Source of the DNA: Halichondria panicea
Lineage: Eukaryota; Porifera; Demospongiae; Suberitida; Halichondriidae
Reading direction: 5' to 3'
Length of the DNA stretch: 64,000 nucleotides
NCBI RefSeq assembly: GCF_963675165.1
Contig: NC_087383.1
Span: 6,364,839 to 6,428,838, forward strand
Of this stretch, positions 43,703-57,905 are shown one piece after another; position 1 is the stretch's first letter; every line of letters starts with the position of its first letter. The notes under the pieces are model-generated. The model had not been told where the DNA came from and did not search any database. It worked only from the letters and a program-made list of their open reading frames with translations. The translations under genes and the position numbers were made by a program.

Positions 43703-46700
43703 AATAATGGTCTAACTGGTTTGGGTTTACGGGGCCGCCCGGGGTAATTAAAAGCGTATCACATACGGATCAGTATTTGCACAGGGTTCAAACAACAGCT
43801 GCGGCTAAAAATATTATTAAAATTGCTGAGAACGGCATCATAAACGATTAGGTTACTCGTATAAGGGATTAAGAACACTCATAACAAACACAGGCAAGGG
43901 CCAATTAGAAGCCTTGCCATTGCTTGTTACTCGTACTACTTGATCAGAGGCTGCAGCTATATACGATATTTTGCTAGCAATTAGAATTCGAGAGACCAGA
44001 AAGGTGTTCATTACGTCTACTAACGCTCCAGTAAAATGAGACCGCTTCCTTTTTTGCCTTTAGAAAGGGCTACTTTTAACCGTGCGTAAAGAATCTCACG
44101 CACGGAATAACTCTTCTTTGATAAGAATGCACAAGTCACAAATTAATACTCGCGCTTATTTATTAATGTTACCATGCAGACTCAATTACAAACACATCTA
44201 TGGCTGCTTGTCGTGACCAAATGTTTGGCATCCATCCACGCATAATGTAATATGTGGTTAGTTCTACGCTGGGACAACTCTTTGATAAGTAGCATACCAG
44301 TTCCTTTTTGAAGGCAAACAGGAAGTGGTTTAGCAGGTAAGTTCTTTTCACCTGCACAAACTCAAAGTCTGCCATGTGAGAGTCTGCACTAACAAGCTGC
44401 TACTGTAGATACCACTGCAGTATCAATATGACTCAGAGGTAATTACGGTTAAAGTTTATTGAGGCTACTATTTGAGAGCAGCTTTTATCGCACTGAAGAT
44501 GGGGATTAATTTTAGAGGCTACTATTTGAGTGTGGGCTTTATACAAGAGCGGCCTCTGATCAAGCATAATTAATATTTTGACGAATATCAAAAGGATGAT
44601 ACCGTATATATTTATTCGATCTAAGGTGACACTTTTAAAGCCTAATTTTGGAGGTTGAAAAATTATGTTGAAGTCTTGGTGTTGCATAATTATTAATTTT
44701 GATCATTATTTCTCTAGAGGCTATAGTTTGACCTCTATTTAGAACGTGACATACAAAATATTGTCAACACAGCAGTTGCTACAGTATATAGCCGGACCAC
44801 GAATATTTTACCCAGAGACCTTGACTACCTTTACCTTTACCTTTATTCGGAGGTGGTTGTTAACAGAGGTTCCACTGTAATACATATATAATATAGACAC
44901 TCACTTTTTCTTAAGGAGGAGGACATTGTATTCCACCAATGCCAGTGATGTCATTGCCGGTGAAGAGATGCTCCATACATACTTGACTTAATTCAGTATA
45001 GTAGCAGTAGATACTCTGTGTATAGTGTTGTTTCCTCTAGTATTCTCCAAATTCCGCCAGTGGTCTTCGGCCCAGAACATGTATTGTGATAATAACATTG
45101 TTAGGGCAGAGGTTAGGACACAGCATGTAATGTAATGGTCATGCAGTAATAATAATGATGCCTATTATTATAATGCTGGATATAACTCCACCCTTGCAGT
45201 ATACAACCCAGGTGAGGAGTGCCAGTATCAGTCGCTGTCCGTCCACTGTCCCTGTATAGAAACAATTATACACATGCCTACTAGACTATGACCACTTAAG
45301 CCTCTCAATACTAACATTTAACACTATGTGTGTATACAGTTTATGCTACACAAGAGTAGCTATAGGGGGAGGGGCTTAGTATCATGTGATACAAATCACA
45401 CACACTCACTCGTCCTTAAGGAGGAGGACGTTGTTTGTATTGAAATCCTTCCAGTGATATAGAGACTTGACTTGAGTATAGCAGTAGGAGTATAGTAGAT
45501 AGGCTTGCTGTTTCCTGTAATCTGGTGAGCATGGCAGAGAGGCATGCATGGGGGGAGTGGGACTCAATACTAAAGAAGTCAGTCTCAGTACATGTCTAAT
45601 AGTCGAGTTAAAATTAATCAGCTCTGCATTGCTTGCTTGGAATTCCAACAGTAGTCTGTATTGTAAAACACAATATAGATTATTAGTGTAGAAGTGAGGA
45701 ACACAATCATAACATGGAATTTAATACAATAATGCTCATGTCAGTCATAATTATTATAATGCTCAGTAACTTACAAACACACACACACAAGAGTAGCTAG
45801 GGGGAGGGGCATGTCATGTGATACAGATTATACACACTCACTCGTCTTTTGAGGAGAGGGAAGTTTGTTAATTCTGCCAGTACGTAGAGAGATGATCCAT
45901 ATCATGCAGACTCGTACAAGAGTAGTAGCAGTGCGTTGTATAGACTGGACGCTTCCTCTATTAGAGTTCCGTTAGTGGTCTCCGGCCGGCTCACAACATG
46001 TATTGTGACAAGAGGTGATTGGGGTCAGAGGTCAGGACACATCATTATGGCATGCTAATTGGACACAATGCTCAGTAACTACATGTACAGAATTGTAATG
46101 CTCAGTAAAATACAACTGCCATTCCAGCCTCCTATCCAGGTGCATGAGGAGTGCCAGTATGAGTCCTTGCATGTTCCTCCAGTGTTCCTGTAGAAACAAT
46201 TATACACATCAACCAGAGCAGCTCAGTATAGTGTGTATTGATTGCATGAGAGGAGACCAACACACACACAACAGTAGCTAGGGGGAGGGGCTTAATGTCA
46301 TGTGATATAGATTATACACACTCACTCGTCCTTAAGGATGAGAATGTTGTTCTTCGAGTGGCTGGAGATACTTGACTTGGGGACTTGAGTAGATAGCTTG
46401 TCTTAAAGATAATTATTTTGTAGAGTTAGACACTTGATTTCGCAGTTTTAACGTTTTTTGTAGTCCATTTTCAGTTCTGTATAAATCAATAGAGCAGGTC
46501 ATCTATAACACACACAACTGCAGCCACAGTAATAAATTATGCTAGTACAACACTCCTCACCAGTCACTCTATTCCAGGCACCATAGTCTCCAACACCAAT
46601 TACACAACACAATAGAGTGACTATTGAAATAATAGAGCTCTATATACAATAACGAGGGGCCCCTCAAAACATATAATAGCAATAATAATTATGAATGAGA

Positions 46701-47470
46701 TGATTGGTCTTTGTAATGTTTATCGAGTAGAGTGTGATGGATGAGGAGATATCGTTGTGTACAAGCTATAATACGTAAAGCTTTTTTCAGTAATACATTA
46801 TTTTTACACCTGTCCAGACTAGCTATTATAATTATATTATGTATTAAAACATCGAGAGGTACTGCATTGTCCCTATAAGCTTTATTGGAGTTTTCTTTAT
46901 TATAGATCTAGAGGTTCCATGCCCTGACATGTCAGTACTATATTATTAGTTATATTAGTTAAGTCTGACTTGCTTTCCAACCTCAATCTAATAATCGTGC
47001 ATGTTCATTTCTTACTTTGGTTTCTTTGTCAACCATCACTTTGATTATAATGTCAATCGTTAAATTCAAATGAACTACAAAAATTGTGTATTGATTATAA
47101 ATACCAAGTGCATGCTTAGAAAATATAAAAACTCGATTTTTATGAGACACAATAAACACAATAAAAATACTATAATTATTCTATAATTATTAATTTTATG
47201 AAGCTATTTGCAAACTAAATAAATTGTGAGTATCAAACATTCTACAGAGAGTTACTTGAGCAAGTGTTCCTGTACACCTCTCCACACGTGACAATGTCAT
47301 CAGACAGTGATATACCTCCTGTACAATATATATGGAGACAATCAGCATTAGTTTAATATTATTATACTACACTGTCATACACTAGTACAGTCTATAGCAT
47401 GTACCCAACACAAGACACTATTAGTAATGCATGTTTGGACATCAATAAAATTAATCTTGATTATACTCAC

Positions 47471-50400
47471 ATTGAGTCAAGTGCTGACAGATATCATCAG
47501 CTATCTTGTCTTTTCTCAGTCCCAGTAACAACTCCAGTAGAGCTTTGTGAGTTGCTGCGAAAGGATCGTGTCTTTTCCAGAGAATCAAGCATTCAGTCAT
47601 GGCTACTTGTGTACCTTCATTACAGTACAACCTATTCACATCGGCCTGTTCTGCAGGAGTCAGTCCCATTGCACTCGAATATATCTTTACACCATCAAAA
47701 TATTCGGCCAGATAGGGAATATCAGAGTCCCCTATTTCACTATTGAGCTGCTCGTCAGTCAGACTGTATCTGCTCACTAGATCTTGGAGTGTGACTCGAT
47801 TAGCAGCTGGTCCTACAATAATGCAGGTGCAATAAAACTAATTTAGTTCCATGAACAATTTTATTTTACTTCCTCTCTCTGGGAATTCATTATTAATTTT
47901 GCGATTTTTACCAGTTTACTTCAACTTAAATTTTAATGCCATAAGTATGCATGCATGCATGTAATGTATGTAGAAAGTACTTGGGCGCAGCTTCAGTCGT
48001 ACATACTGCATGGGCTTAAATTACTACAAACCATAAATCTACACACACCAGGCAAAAGTATATATAGGAGGTGGGGGTTGATATGGGCGGTTCAACGGCT
48101 ACGGTATATATATATACGTACATCTACACACACACCTATATAATTATGGTATATATGGCAGTACCTGTGCTTGGACAGTTTGGTGTTGGTCTGGGGGCTG
48201 GTAGTAGATCATTACTAGTCTCCTTAGCAGCAACACCAGCCAGTTCCTGTATAGATACCAAAATTAATAATTAACAAATCGAAACACTATACAGCAGGCG
48301 TGTAATAATATTCAATACCTATGCAGCAAGAAAAGATAGACGCACACATCAACGTAGCCAAGCAATCATTTCAACTCACGAGAGGATTTCGTCCAGTAAA
48401 CACACTAAGTGGATCCAGAATTCTTCTCAGTGCTTCACCACTGGAAACTCTGGTGCTTTTCCAGACTTGTAGAACTTCATCAAGATTATTGCACTCTTGA
48501 AATACAGCGCTGGCATTCTCAGTAATAGCTGTGCGTACGATATCAGCCAATCGAGGATTCTTGTTCCAACAAGTTGCAAGGGCCGAGATGAATCGATCAG
48601 ACAGTTCCTTGTGTGCTGGATTGAACAGAAGCTGTAGAATATTCTCACCAAGATCAGCGTAAACCTCAGCATAAAGAAAGTCAGCCACAGACAAACTTAA
48701 GATCCCACTAGTTGAAACAACGTAGCGATGTTGTTTAACAACACTTTCTGCCACTAGATTGATGTTGAATGTGGGAGCTTCAGAGATGTTGAGAGGATAT
48801 GTCACACTGGCAGGCGATAGGAATAACTCGTTAACCTCAGTCGAACAACAAAACTGCTTTCTAGCCTCAACCACTTTACCGACCACAGTTGAACGAAGAT
48901 CAAAGAAATCCAAGGAAAGCTCTTGTGCCTGCATTAGAACAATAGCGTGCTTCTTGTTGGAGATTTCCACCACCATTTTGACACCGTGAGATGTGCTCCA
49001 GCAAACACCAGTCTTCCAGAATGCACAATAGTGTTGAAGAGCAGGAATGCTGGTATCTGTATTAAGAGCAAGGCGGAGGGAGAGAGCTAGTCGAAGGAGG
49101 AGAACGTAGAGCATTCGAGCATCCAGGAACTGATCACTGTGAACTGCTGACAGGACCCAACCAAATTGGTACTTCGCTGAGCCTTCCCATACATCAGGAG
49201 GAGCTGCTAAGGTGATCAGAGCGGGGCAGAACATGTACACTTCCTCAGTACTAGCACTAGACTCGTCCAGATGATGGTTGATAAGACAGAGGATTTCTTT
49301 ATCGTCAATAACAACGGCTAGCTCGAGATGAGATAAGAATCCAATCAGCAGTTGAATATCGATATCTGGGAAGTAAGCAGCAAGCTTAGATTTTGGTACG
49401 ATACCAGTGCTGGAGAACAACTTGCAGTGTTGTTTGAAATCTTCTGGAGCAAATATGGTTCCATTGATTCGAGAGAGTAGTGTTGAACTGTCAATGATGA
49501 CAAAGCTCTTCTCAGGTGAAGCTGTGTCGTGCAAGAAGAGAACGTGACCTTTGTCACTCAGCTGAGAGCAGATCTCAACAAGGCGGGGAATCGTTGAGGG
49601 GATGAATGGAATATGATCTTTGTGCTTCTTAGAAGGCTGGAGGCGATCCACCGCGAGTTCCTGCTGTATGTCTTCCAGTGAAACTGCAATCTTTCCAGAA
49701 AATTTTTCAAGCAAATAGATGAGAAACATGTGGCAGTTCAAACTGACAGACAGCTTGGATCTAATAGAGTCACATGTAAAGCCAACTGAACGCCTCAAAA
49801 CTTTCATACCACTTGAATTAGAAAATCGACAATCGATCGGAATGATTTCCACGAGCTCAAACATGGGAAATTTCTGCACAGCTTTCAATATGGTCTCCTT
49901 CCTTTCCAGGATTGCGGAGTCGTCCTTTACAAGATCAGCATGGCTAGACACCACAATGAGTGGTGCTTTGCCCTCCATTATTGGCACACTGGTTGGCAAT
50001 GATGCCCAACCAATACGAGACAGAGTGGGTGGTAGTGATGTTTTCATTTAGGAGACTGATAACCAAAATGAAAATGGGCCGACATGCATCAACTGCTGAC
50101 TTGATAATTGCAGCGTGACTGCTGTAGTAGACCTCTTGACCAGCAAAGTCATAGACCAACACATCTCCAAAGACACGGCTCTTGAATAATCGAGGGATGA
50201 TTCCGGCTGTTTTCTTGCTAACTCCATCGACTTCTTTAGGAGAGACGAATATGTTGACTAGATATGTGAATGCAGTTGGCTCGTGTTCCATTGCTTCAAT
50301 GAGAGTGCTCTTTCCTTCTCCACCGTGACCGATAACAAGCATCTTCACTGGGTTTTTCAGGGGATCCTTTGAAAACACGTTACCAAGAGCTTCGCGATAA

Positions 50401-50587
50401 TTGGTATAGACATCTTCGGCAGTAGCTCCATGTTGCAACAAGAGTAGAATGATTTCCTTGTTATCTGCAAGAAAGAGTGGTGTGTGTCCATCGACATCTT
50501 TGATATTGGGATCACAGCCAACAACGTCATTCAAAAGATATTCCACGATTTTGGTAACCCCATACTGGCAGGCAAGTAGAAGAACAT
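47471..50587 (-). CDS. Ankyrin-Roc-COR-Death protein, copy 2 (one frameshift)
   Basis: Minus-strand exons: 48380-50587, 48165-48246, 47471-47812. Ankyrin (DVDGHTPLFLADNKEIILLL), Roc GTPase with GHGGEGKST, DFAGQE and SSHAD, COR-like region (STIPRLVEICSQLSDKGHVL) and a long C-terminal segment to FTGRNPL. The Death-type exon has VTLQDLVSRYSLTDEQ and ADVNRLYCNEGTQ. Exon phases match copy 1. One extra base near 49978 (CCATTATTGG against CCATATTGG in copy 1) shifts the frame after IANQCAN, inside the Roc domain. The rest is open, so this is either a young pseudogene or a sequence error. Three upstream ankyrin exons (54982, 59965, 60370) belong to it. Confidence 0.8.
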
Positions 50588-50589
50588 CT

Positions 50590-53480
50590 GTAATGGATAT
50601 GCATCAATAATCATTGAGCACCTAGCTGAAAGTACATGTATATGCAGTGCTCTATAATAATATTAACCTGATTCGTTCTTACAAGGTTTGGTTATTCGAA
50701 GATATCTCATAATTATACATTCACGTGTTGTGTAATGCATAATTATAGTGTAGGTAATTATAATTGTATTGTGATTTACTTATTATAGTCTTGCGTCATC
50801 TCTACGATGTACATCAAAGAAATTGCGAGTACTACAAAATAATGACAGAACTCACTGAGCCGTGACCACAAGGGCAATAACGAATGCGTAAAGCCAAGCG
50901 TCGTGCTACATTACACCTACGCCCATGTTTTAAGATTTTATTACAGTAACTTTAACCATAGAAACCACACATTGACGAGTTATAATGTCATCAAATACAA
51001 TAATTATACATGTAGAATATAATATAATAATAGAGATAAAATAATTGTTTTTTGTTCGATAACTGTATTTATTGGGAGATGTCTGAAACACATTCACATG
51101 AATTAAATAAAGCAGATCCAAAGTTCTAAATCAGTTTTGTTGTAGCTGTTGCTTCTGTGAGCTGTTTATATAGGAAGGAGCTCTGTGTCACAGCATAATT
51201 AAACTTCGTAGCCAGTCAGAGAGCCAGAACACACAAGCCATGGAGAGAATCAGAACACAACAATCAGAGAGCCACAAACAGGGCCGGGGGAGCAGACCTT
51301 TCAACAGGACAGTTAACCTTTCTCAGCTCAAAATACAGACACACTAATTTTTTCAAAAATCCATATCTATTGAAATCACTTGTAACTATAGTAACCCAGA
51401 CACCAGCTATCTTGACACTATCATCATTAAACCTATAGCAACTGACCACCCCCAATTATGTACATAAACAATAATAATTGTATGAAGGCACAAAAAAATA
51501 GTAACCCAGACCCCAGCTATCTTGACACTATAGAGCATCGATGGAACACTAACAGCTGAACAGTTTGAGAGAGGACTCAGAACCCACTAATGTTAGACAA
51601 TGATCATTAAATTTTATTTTTTTATTCACACCAAATATAATTCTATATAATTATCATCATTACCTAGCAACTGACCACCCTCACTAACTAGTAATTTTTT
51701 CACAATTATGTACATAAATAATAATTATTGTATGAAGGCACAAAGAGACTGAAGACACTTAATAAGTGTTCTCAATCTTCTCACGGTGACACGGTTCAAT
51801 CAAGATCTGCAGAAACTTCTCTGCGAGATTGTATCGGCTGACACCCTTTTCAGTGAGGATTATAACGGGTCAATAATAGCTAGAAGATCGACTAGAGATT
51901 CAAACGTTCGGTCACAAAATTATTGATCGGGCAGAATTATCACGTGGCTTGTGTTTAATAAGATAAAAAAACAGGAAATGTAATGATAAAAACAGATGAC
52001 TATCATTGAAATAGCCATTTTTGAGATAAAACCAGTGCATGCATGTATCATGCTATAAGCCTCGATTCCAGGCCGCACTTCACATCAGGGAAGTGGCCGG
52101 TGAAGGAGGCCTAGCACATCATGCTATATATAGCTCTAGCAAACAAGCAAGACAAGAGACAAGCTATTGTGGTTACGTTAGAGTGAGAATTAAGGACTGC
52201 ACATTTCAACTTCTTGACCGACCACTTTGTGCTATAATTATATTTGACATTTTAATCACTTCACGTCCATTTGTGTATACTAACTAGACTAAGCTATCAA
52301 GACTACTGTCATAATTATATGACGTTCTATACAGGTTCAGGGCTTGGTCTACAATTAATTATATGCTCAGGAGCTTTTTTCTGTGGCTGTCCATGTTATA
52401 GCTTGATCTCTGAAAAGTATAGATTCCTATAATAGTTATAATTATATGATCCACATAATTATAACTTACAAGGTCCAGGAGACTTGATCTATATAATTTA
52501 TATGCTCAGGAGCTTCTTCCTCTGGCTCTCCACATATACATGGTCTTTATTTATAGCTTGATCTCTGAAAAGTAGATTCCTATAATTATGATCCCAGTCA
52601 CTGTCCTCTCACTCAATAATTATAAGCATCGCTGTTTAGCTTCCCTATAGAACCCCCTGATGTTGTACTACGAAGTTATTGGAGCCATTATCAAACGGTC
52701 ACTAATCTTAGCCTTGTTCCCAGGCCTTTTTTTATTGCCGTTGTTCATCCATAAATAGAAGGTAGCAAAAAAAAATAGCAAAATAAGGCAGCATGCAAAA
52801 AAAGAAATTGGGGTACAGTTAAGAAAAAGTAAGGCCTGGTTTAGGAAATAGCGTGATCCACAAGGATATTTATGAACGTGGGAGATAATTATAATTATAG
52901 CCCACAATCGGGACGTAAAGTATTCTCCGACGCATTCAAAGTTAATAATTATAAGACTTGTACTGAGACACTGCTACTGCATGCAAAGTCCGGGAACCAG
53001 TGCGGCCAGCTCTAGCTGGTGGCAGTAGCTACCTGTTAGATGATAATGATGACTAAGCTATTAGTTTAGATCTAAGACACAAGAAATATATATTAGATAT
53101 TCTATGGATAGAATCTAAACACACAATATAGACTGGTACAACATCTCTAGCACTGCATACCCACGCTCATTTTCACCCTTCTATCGTCCTTCTACCCTCA
53201 CACGACTTCCCGATATAATTATACATGCTCTCCTTTTTGCTAACTCTATACCTCTATATAATTATTCCTCCATTCCTTCCGTATTTTATTGAACAATTAC
53301 AGCTAGTAAAGAATGTTTTGCAAGCATCAAACATAATTATATGTGAACTTTGCGAGGGTTGATCAATTTGCAATAATAAAATTGCAAAATCTAAAATTAT
53401 TATTAGTAAATACACACGATCCTTACCAGAACGCAATAGTTAGATCGCAAAGGGTTAAATTTTCTGCTGCTTGCATGGGC
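50590..53480. other. Intron of copy 2 with repeat relics
   Basis: Holds the copy-2 version of the TTAA-type relic (51305-52720), with a hairpin mini-element near 52058. CTTTTTGCTAACTCTATACC near 53230 has no match in copy 1. No exon is recognised. Confidence 0.5.
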
Positions 53481-53485
53481 TCATT

Positions 53486-54029
53486 ATGCCCCGGTGCGCA
53501 TGCGCAAGCGAGGTATACGGTAGTGTGTTTGTGTGTCTGCATGTTTGTGTGTCTGTGTGTCTGTGTAGACCGCTACAGCTGCTCAAGGATGAATCAAGTG
53601 CAAGTAAGAGTCTCTATAGGCTTCTAGTCACGTTTACTTGGATTTGCTTCGTCCCCGAGTTATGCCTAGTTTTGCTTACTTGGAATGCCATTGCAGTCTT
53701 TTCAGAAGAGTGCGTAGCGAAACTTGCCCATGGAGTGTTGCTACTCTACTTAGTAGTTAGCTCTGCACTAGAACGCTAGCTATTGGTAGCTGCAACAGTG
53801 AGAAGAGAGCTGCAAGGCTCTACTGATGCAGCTATTAACCTTGGCTTGAACTTTTGGCATCAATCGTTTTTAACAACAATCATGGCCGATCATTACCCAC
53901 TCTTTGATTCTGGATTTTGCCTGCATGCAGCAAATTCAATGCAAGATTGTTCATCAATAATTCATGTAGTAGGAATGTTATGTAGCTTTGGCACCTCCAT
54001 CGAGGCATCAGCACCCTCGGTACTTTCAT
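53486..54029 (+). mobile_element. Hairpin-ended (HINE-like) element with paralogous empty site
   Basis: Begins ATGCCCCGGTGCGCATGCGC and ends CCCTCGGTACTTTCATT. Copy 1 reads GGGCTCATTTGCAAAAG (37618-37634) without it; here TCATT stands on both sides, so this is a recent insertion after the segmental duplication. Confidence 0.65.
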
Positions 54030-54981
54030 TCGCAAAGGTTTTTCACTAGCAAAATATTCTAGTAATAAAGATTGAACGATTTAGATAAAGAACAGAAAAG
54101 GATAGCCTGTGTAGGCTACTTCGACAGTATACTGCACAAAGCGTACATCGAGGCAGGATATTAATAATACCACGTGAAAGAGCCGCTCAATGTGCATGCA
54201 TGTGCTTGTACCTACAACGTGCACACACAGCGTGCAAACAATTATAACTACTGCTGCAGTCATTATTTTTTTAATCTTTCACGTAGTATTATTAATAATT
54301 ATCATTTTGGAGCTATGACTTGCAAAATTGCATATAACTATAATTATACCAATATTTTCGTATGGTGGTATATATTTCGTATTGTATAGAGCATCATACA
54401 AATTAACGCAATACGTTCTCCTGAGGTGTAATGACATTTAATTGGGCAGTACGTTCATATGAAAATTTGCACCAACGAAAATTACCCGCAATGGTGTAGC
54501 AGGGCCATGCAGGGAAGCAGACTCCTTTTAGCATGAAAGCTGACACACTGTCTTCTTTGTATCTTAATTGTATAGCTATAATCATTATAATTATTAACTA
54601 ACTTTCATCTGCATACTAAAAAGTCACCAAAATACTTTAAAAAAAGGCCATCTGTTTTTTGCTATTCTGCAGCAAATCACGATAATGTTTCCTGCATGAC
54701 TCATCAATAATTGTTCATATGCACAGTATTAATTAGCTGACCTATAATTATGCTATATATCCAGTGCATGCATGCAATGATAGCTATATATAACTAGCTC
54801 TATAAATTCTATCCTTTATTGGCTCATCATCAAACTGGTGCTCAAGCCCCTAAAGCTCCCCACTGGATCTGCCATTGATGCAAACAGAAGAAGAATTTAC
54901 TTTATTCTGTATACATGCATACAAGTAACACATAACCTGTACTTCATTCACATGAATATTGTATTGCATGTACTAACTTAC

Positions 54982-55077
54982 CATTGACAGCCACATTGCA
55001 CTCTGAGATCAGGTACTTGATAGTGTTCAGCTTTCCCTCTTCGACTGCTAGTCCCAGTGGAGTTTGTCCGTCACCGA
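54982..55077 (-). CDS. Ankyrin-repeat exon, copy 2
   Basis: A 96-nt minus-strand exon between a TATATAG acceptor and a CAATG|GTAAGT donor, encoding DGQTPLGLAVEEGKLNTIKY and LISECNVAVN. It is one ankyrin repeat of the Roc-COR gene; the copy-1 partner at 37923 is broken. Confidence 0.65.
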
Positions 55078-55420
55078 CTATATAATAGTGTTGAATCAAA
55101 CAATGTGACAAAAAGGACCACCCCACTGATTAATTAGTGGGTGAGACTTTACTATAATAATAATAATGGAAACCATGCATGCATTGTTTCATTTCATCAT
55201 AAATAATTATGATACACAGTATTATTATATTATATACAGCAGCAACCTTTTATAAATTTCTTAATTGGGGGAAGTTGGGTTGTCGCCCGGTTTCAAATAC
55301 TTATTGTGATTTGAATAATTTTTAATGTTGGTTTCAGTTATAGGCCTGTGCCAAATATTCAAATTTGTTCACCTATTATTCATATTCGCACTTTATCAGC
55401 CTATTATTTACTTCATCCAC

Positions 55421-55955
55421 CTAAGCGAGGTATATGGTAGTGTGTTTGTGTGTCTGTGTGTATATACACTGCTAAAGCTGCTCAAGGATCAATGAAGTGC
55501 AAGTAAGAGTTTCTATATAGGCTTCTAGTCATGTTTTCTTGGATTTTTATTCGTGGATTTGCAAAATAATGCTTCATTCTCGAGTTATGCCTTACTTGGA
55601 ATGCCATTGCAGCTTTTTAAGAAGCACGTAGCCAAACTTGTTTACCGAGTATAATTGCTACTCTATAGTTAGTAGTTAGCTCTGCACTAGAACGCTAGCT
55701 ATTCCATGGTAGCTGCAAGAGTGAGAAGAAAGCTGCAAGGCTTGCGTTCTGATGATGGTATCCATTAATTTTAGACTGGAACTTTGGCATCAATCGACAA
55801 TCATGGTCGATCATTACCCACTCTTTGAGTTTGCATGCAGCATGAAAATAAAAAAATGTTCATCATGTATACCGTATACTACGTGTATAAGCTTTATGTT
55901 ATGTAGCTTTGGTATCTCCACCAATTAAGGCATCAGCACCGCAGGTGCTTTCATT
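55421..55955 (+). mobile_element. Hairpin-ended element, 5'-truncated
   Basis: Starts inside the 5' hairpin (AAGCGAGGTATATGG) and ends GCAGGTGCTTTCATT. It stands head-to-tail with the next copy at 55978, 22 bp apart. Confidence 0.6.
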
Positions 55956-55977
55956 CAAATTGATGACACTTATTATT

Positions 55978-56579
55978 ATGCCTCAGTGCGCATGAGCAAG
56001 CGAGGTATACGGTATAGTGTGTTTGTGTGTGTGTGTGTGTCTGTGTAGACTGCTACAGCTGCTCAAGGATGAATCAAGTGCAAGTAAGAGTTTCTATAGG
56101 CTTCTGGTCATGTTTACTTGGATTTTAATTCGTGAATTTGCAAAATAATGCTTCGTTTTCGAGTTAATTATGCCTTACTTGGAATGCCATTGCAGCCTTT
56201 TCAGAAGAGCACGTAGTTTATACCGAGTGTCTGGAAAGTCAAGGGATTATCGAAAAAGTCGACGGTCCCACAACATGGGTCTCTCCTCTATACTACTCTA
56301 CTTAGTAGTTAGCTCTGCACTAGAAAGCTATATAGCTATTGGTAGTTGCAAGAGTGAGGAAGAAAGTTGCAAGGCTCTGCTGATGGCAGCCACTAATTTT
56401 AGACTTTAACTTTTGGCATCGATCATTTTTAACAACAATCATGGTCGATCATTACTCTTTGAGTTTGCATGCAGCAAAATAATTATTGCAAAAAATAAAT
56501 GTTCATCAGTATAAAAGCGCTTTATGTTATGTAGCTTTGGCATCTCCACCGAGGCATCAGCACCTGCGGTGCTTTCATT
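55978..56579 (+). mobile_element. Hairpin-ended element with an internal insert
   Basis: ATGCCTCAGTGCGCATG to GCGGTGCTTTCATT. It includes about 60 extra bases near 56215-56280 (GTCAAGGGATTATCG, GTCGACGGTCCC) not seen in other copies. Confidence 0.6.
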
Positions 56580-56877
56580 CAAATTATTATAGCACCATAT
56601 TTAATGGGATTTAATTTCAGCAGCTAATAACAAACTTTTATTAGCACACAAAATGTGGTTTCAACATAAAATTAATGATTGGAAGATTTACTGATACGTA
56701 AAATGTGGGATATAATTATTTTCACAGTGAATTATTATTCACATTGTAAAAAAACTGCCTATTATTCAAGGAATATTAATCTTGGTACAGGCCTATAGTC
56801 CCAGTCCTGCATCTGAGTACGAGGCGCTTTATATAGGGCCAAGTGAAGCGAGTCTCTATAATAATTATAGTCATCTG

Positions 56878-57905
56878 TACGGTGGCCCTGAGCGTTACTA
56901 TTAGTTCACCTTAGCTACTTGATACTTCGCCTACCTTAGCTACTGGGTAGTTCTACTTGATAGTTCGCCTACCTTAGCTACTGGGTAGTTCACCTACCTT
57001 AGCTACTGGGTAGTTCTACTTGATAGTTCGCCTACCTTAGCTACTTGATAGTTCACCTACCTTCGCTGCTTGATAGTTCACCTACCTTAGCTACTTCGCA
57101 GTTGACCTTTGAACTGCATGTTAATTCTATTTAATGCTGCTGTAGCCGTACTGTACATAGCGACTAGAGATCAATAATGAGAGCTACATATGCACGTATA
57201 CAGGTACTGAGGATTATCTAACAGCAATGCAAGACTAGAGTACCACACCAGAACCATTGTATATAGTACAGAACTCTTGTGCTGCGATGGGATTAGGAGA
57301 TATAAACGTAAACAACTTGAACTGCATGTGTTGTATTAGTCTGGGGCCTCAGAGGGGAGGGGGAAGAGAAGCAAAAGGTCTCTTAATCCTAGCTCTATTT
57401 CCCCAAGCTATTAGACTAGCTAGTATTGTGAATAACATGTAACTTCCAAATAACTCAAGTGTGGTACTCTCATCTTGCATTGCTGTTACCCATAGGGTAG
57501 CACTAACCGGTTGCAGATAATCCTCAGTACCTGTATATATACATGGAGCTCTCATTTATATTGAGTCACATGGCTCCAGCAGCAGTAACATACAGTTCAA
57601 AGGTCAACTTCGAAGTAGCTAAGGTAGGTGAACTATCAAGTAGCTAAGGTTGGCGAACTATCAAGTAGCTAAGGTAGGCGAACTATCAAGTAGCTAAGGT
57701 TGTTGAACTATAAACTTAAGGTCACTGGCAAGTTTGAGGCATACAGTAATTACAGAAGAACTAGGATAGTGTAGCGTAATTAATTACCTAGATAAGGTAT
57801 AGTTGAACTATCAAGTAGCTAAGGTAGGCGAACTATCAAGTAGCTAAGGTAGGTGAACTATCAAGTAGCTAAGGTGAACTAATAGTAACGCTCAGGGCCA
57901 CCGTA
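56878..57905. mobile_element. Fold-back element with 6-bp target duplication CATCTG
   Basis: TACGGTGGCCCTGAGCG ends are perfectly inverted (56878 and 57905). CATCTG flanks both sides (56872-56877, 57906-57911), while copy 1 has a single CATCTG at 38151. The arms are built of a 23-24-bp tandem unit (AACTATCAAGTAGCTAAGGT), and the inner arms (57177-57240 against 57470-57555) also pair. The right arm has a ~95-bp insert near 57705-57800. No transposase. Confidence 0.85.

Larger units (their letters stand above)
42413..44833 (-). repeat. Arm B of the 2.4-kb inverted duplication
   Basis: Inverse of 11279-13709. The right end stops at CCTTGACTACCTTT and fuses directly to the second segmental-duplication copy. 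The left end stops at TTAA. Confidence 0.85.

Noticed and set aside
48371..50047. The long copy-2 frame as a complete gene with its own start
   Set aside because: Its first residues come from the wrong frame before the indel near 49978; the true exon begins at 50587.
57257..57442. 61-codon frame in the fold-back element loop
   Set aside because: No transposase motif; sits in the loop of a palindromic element.
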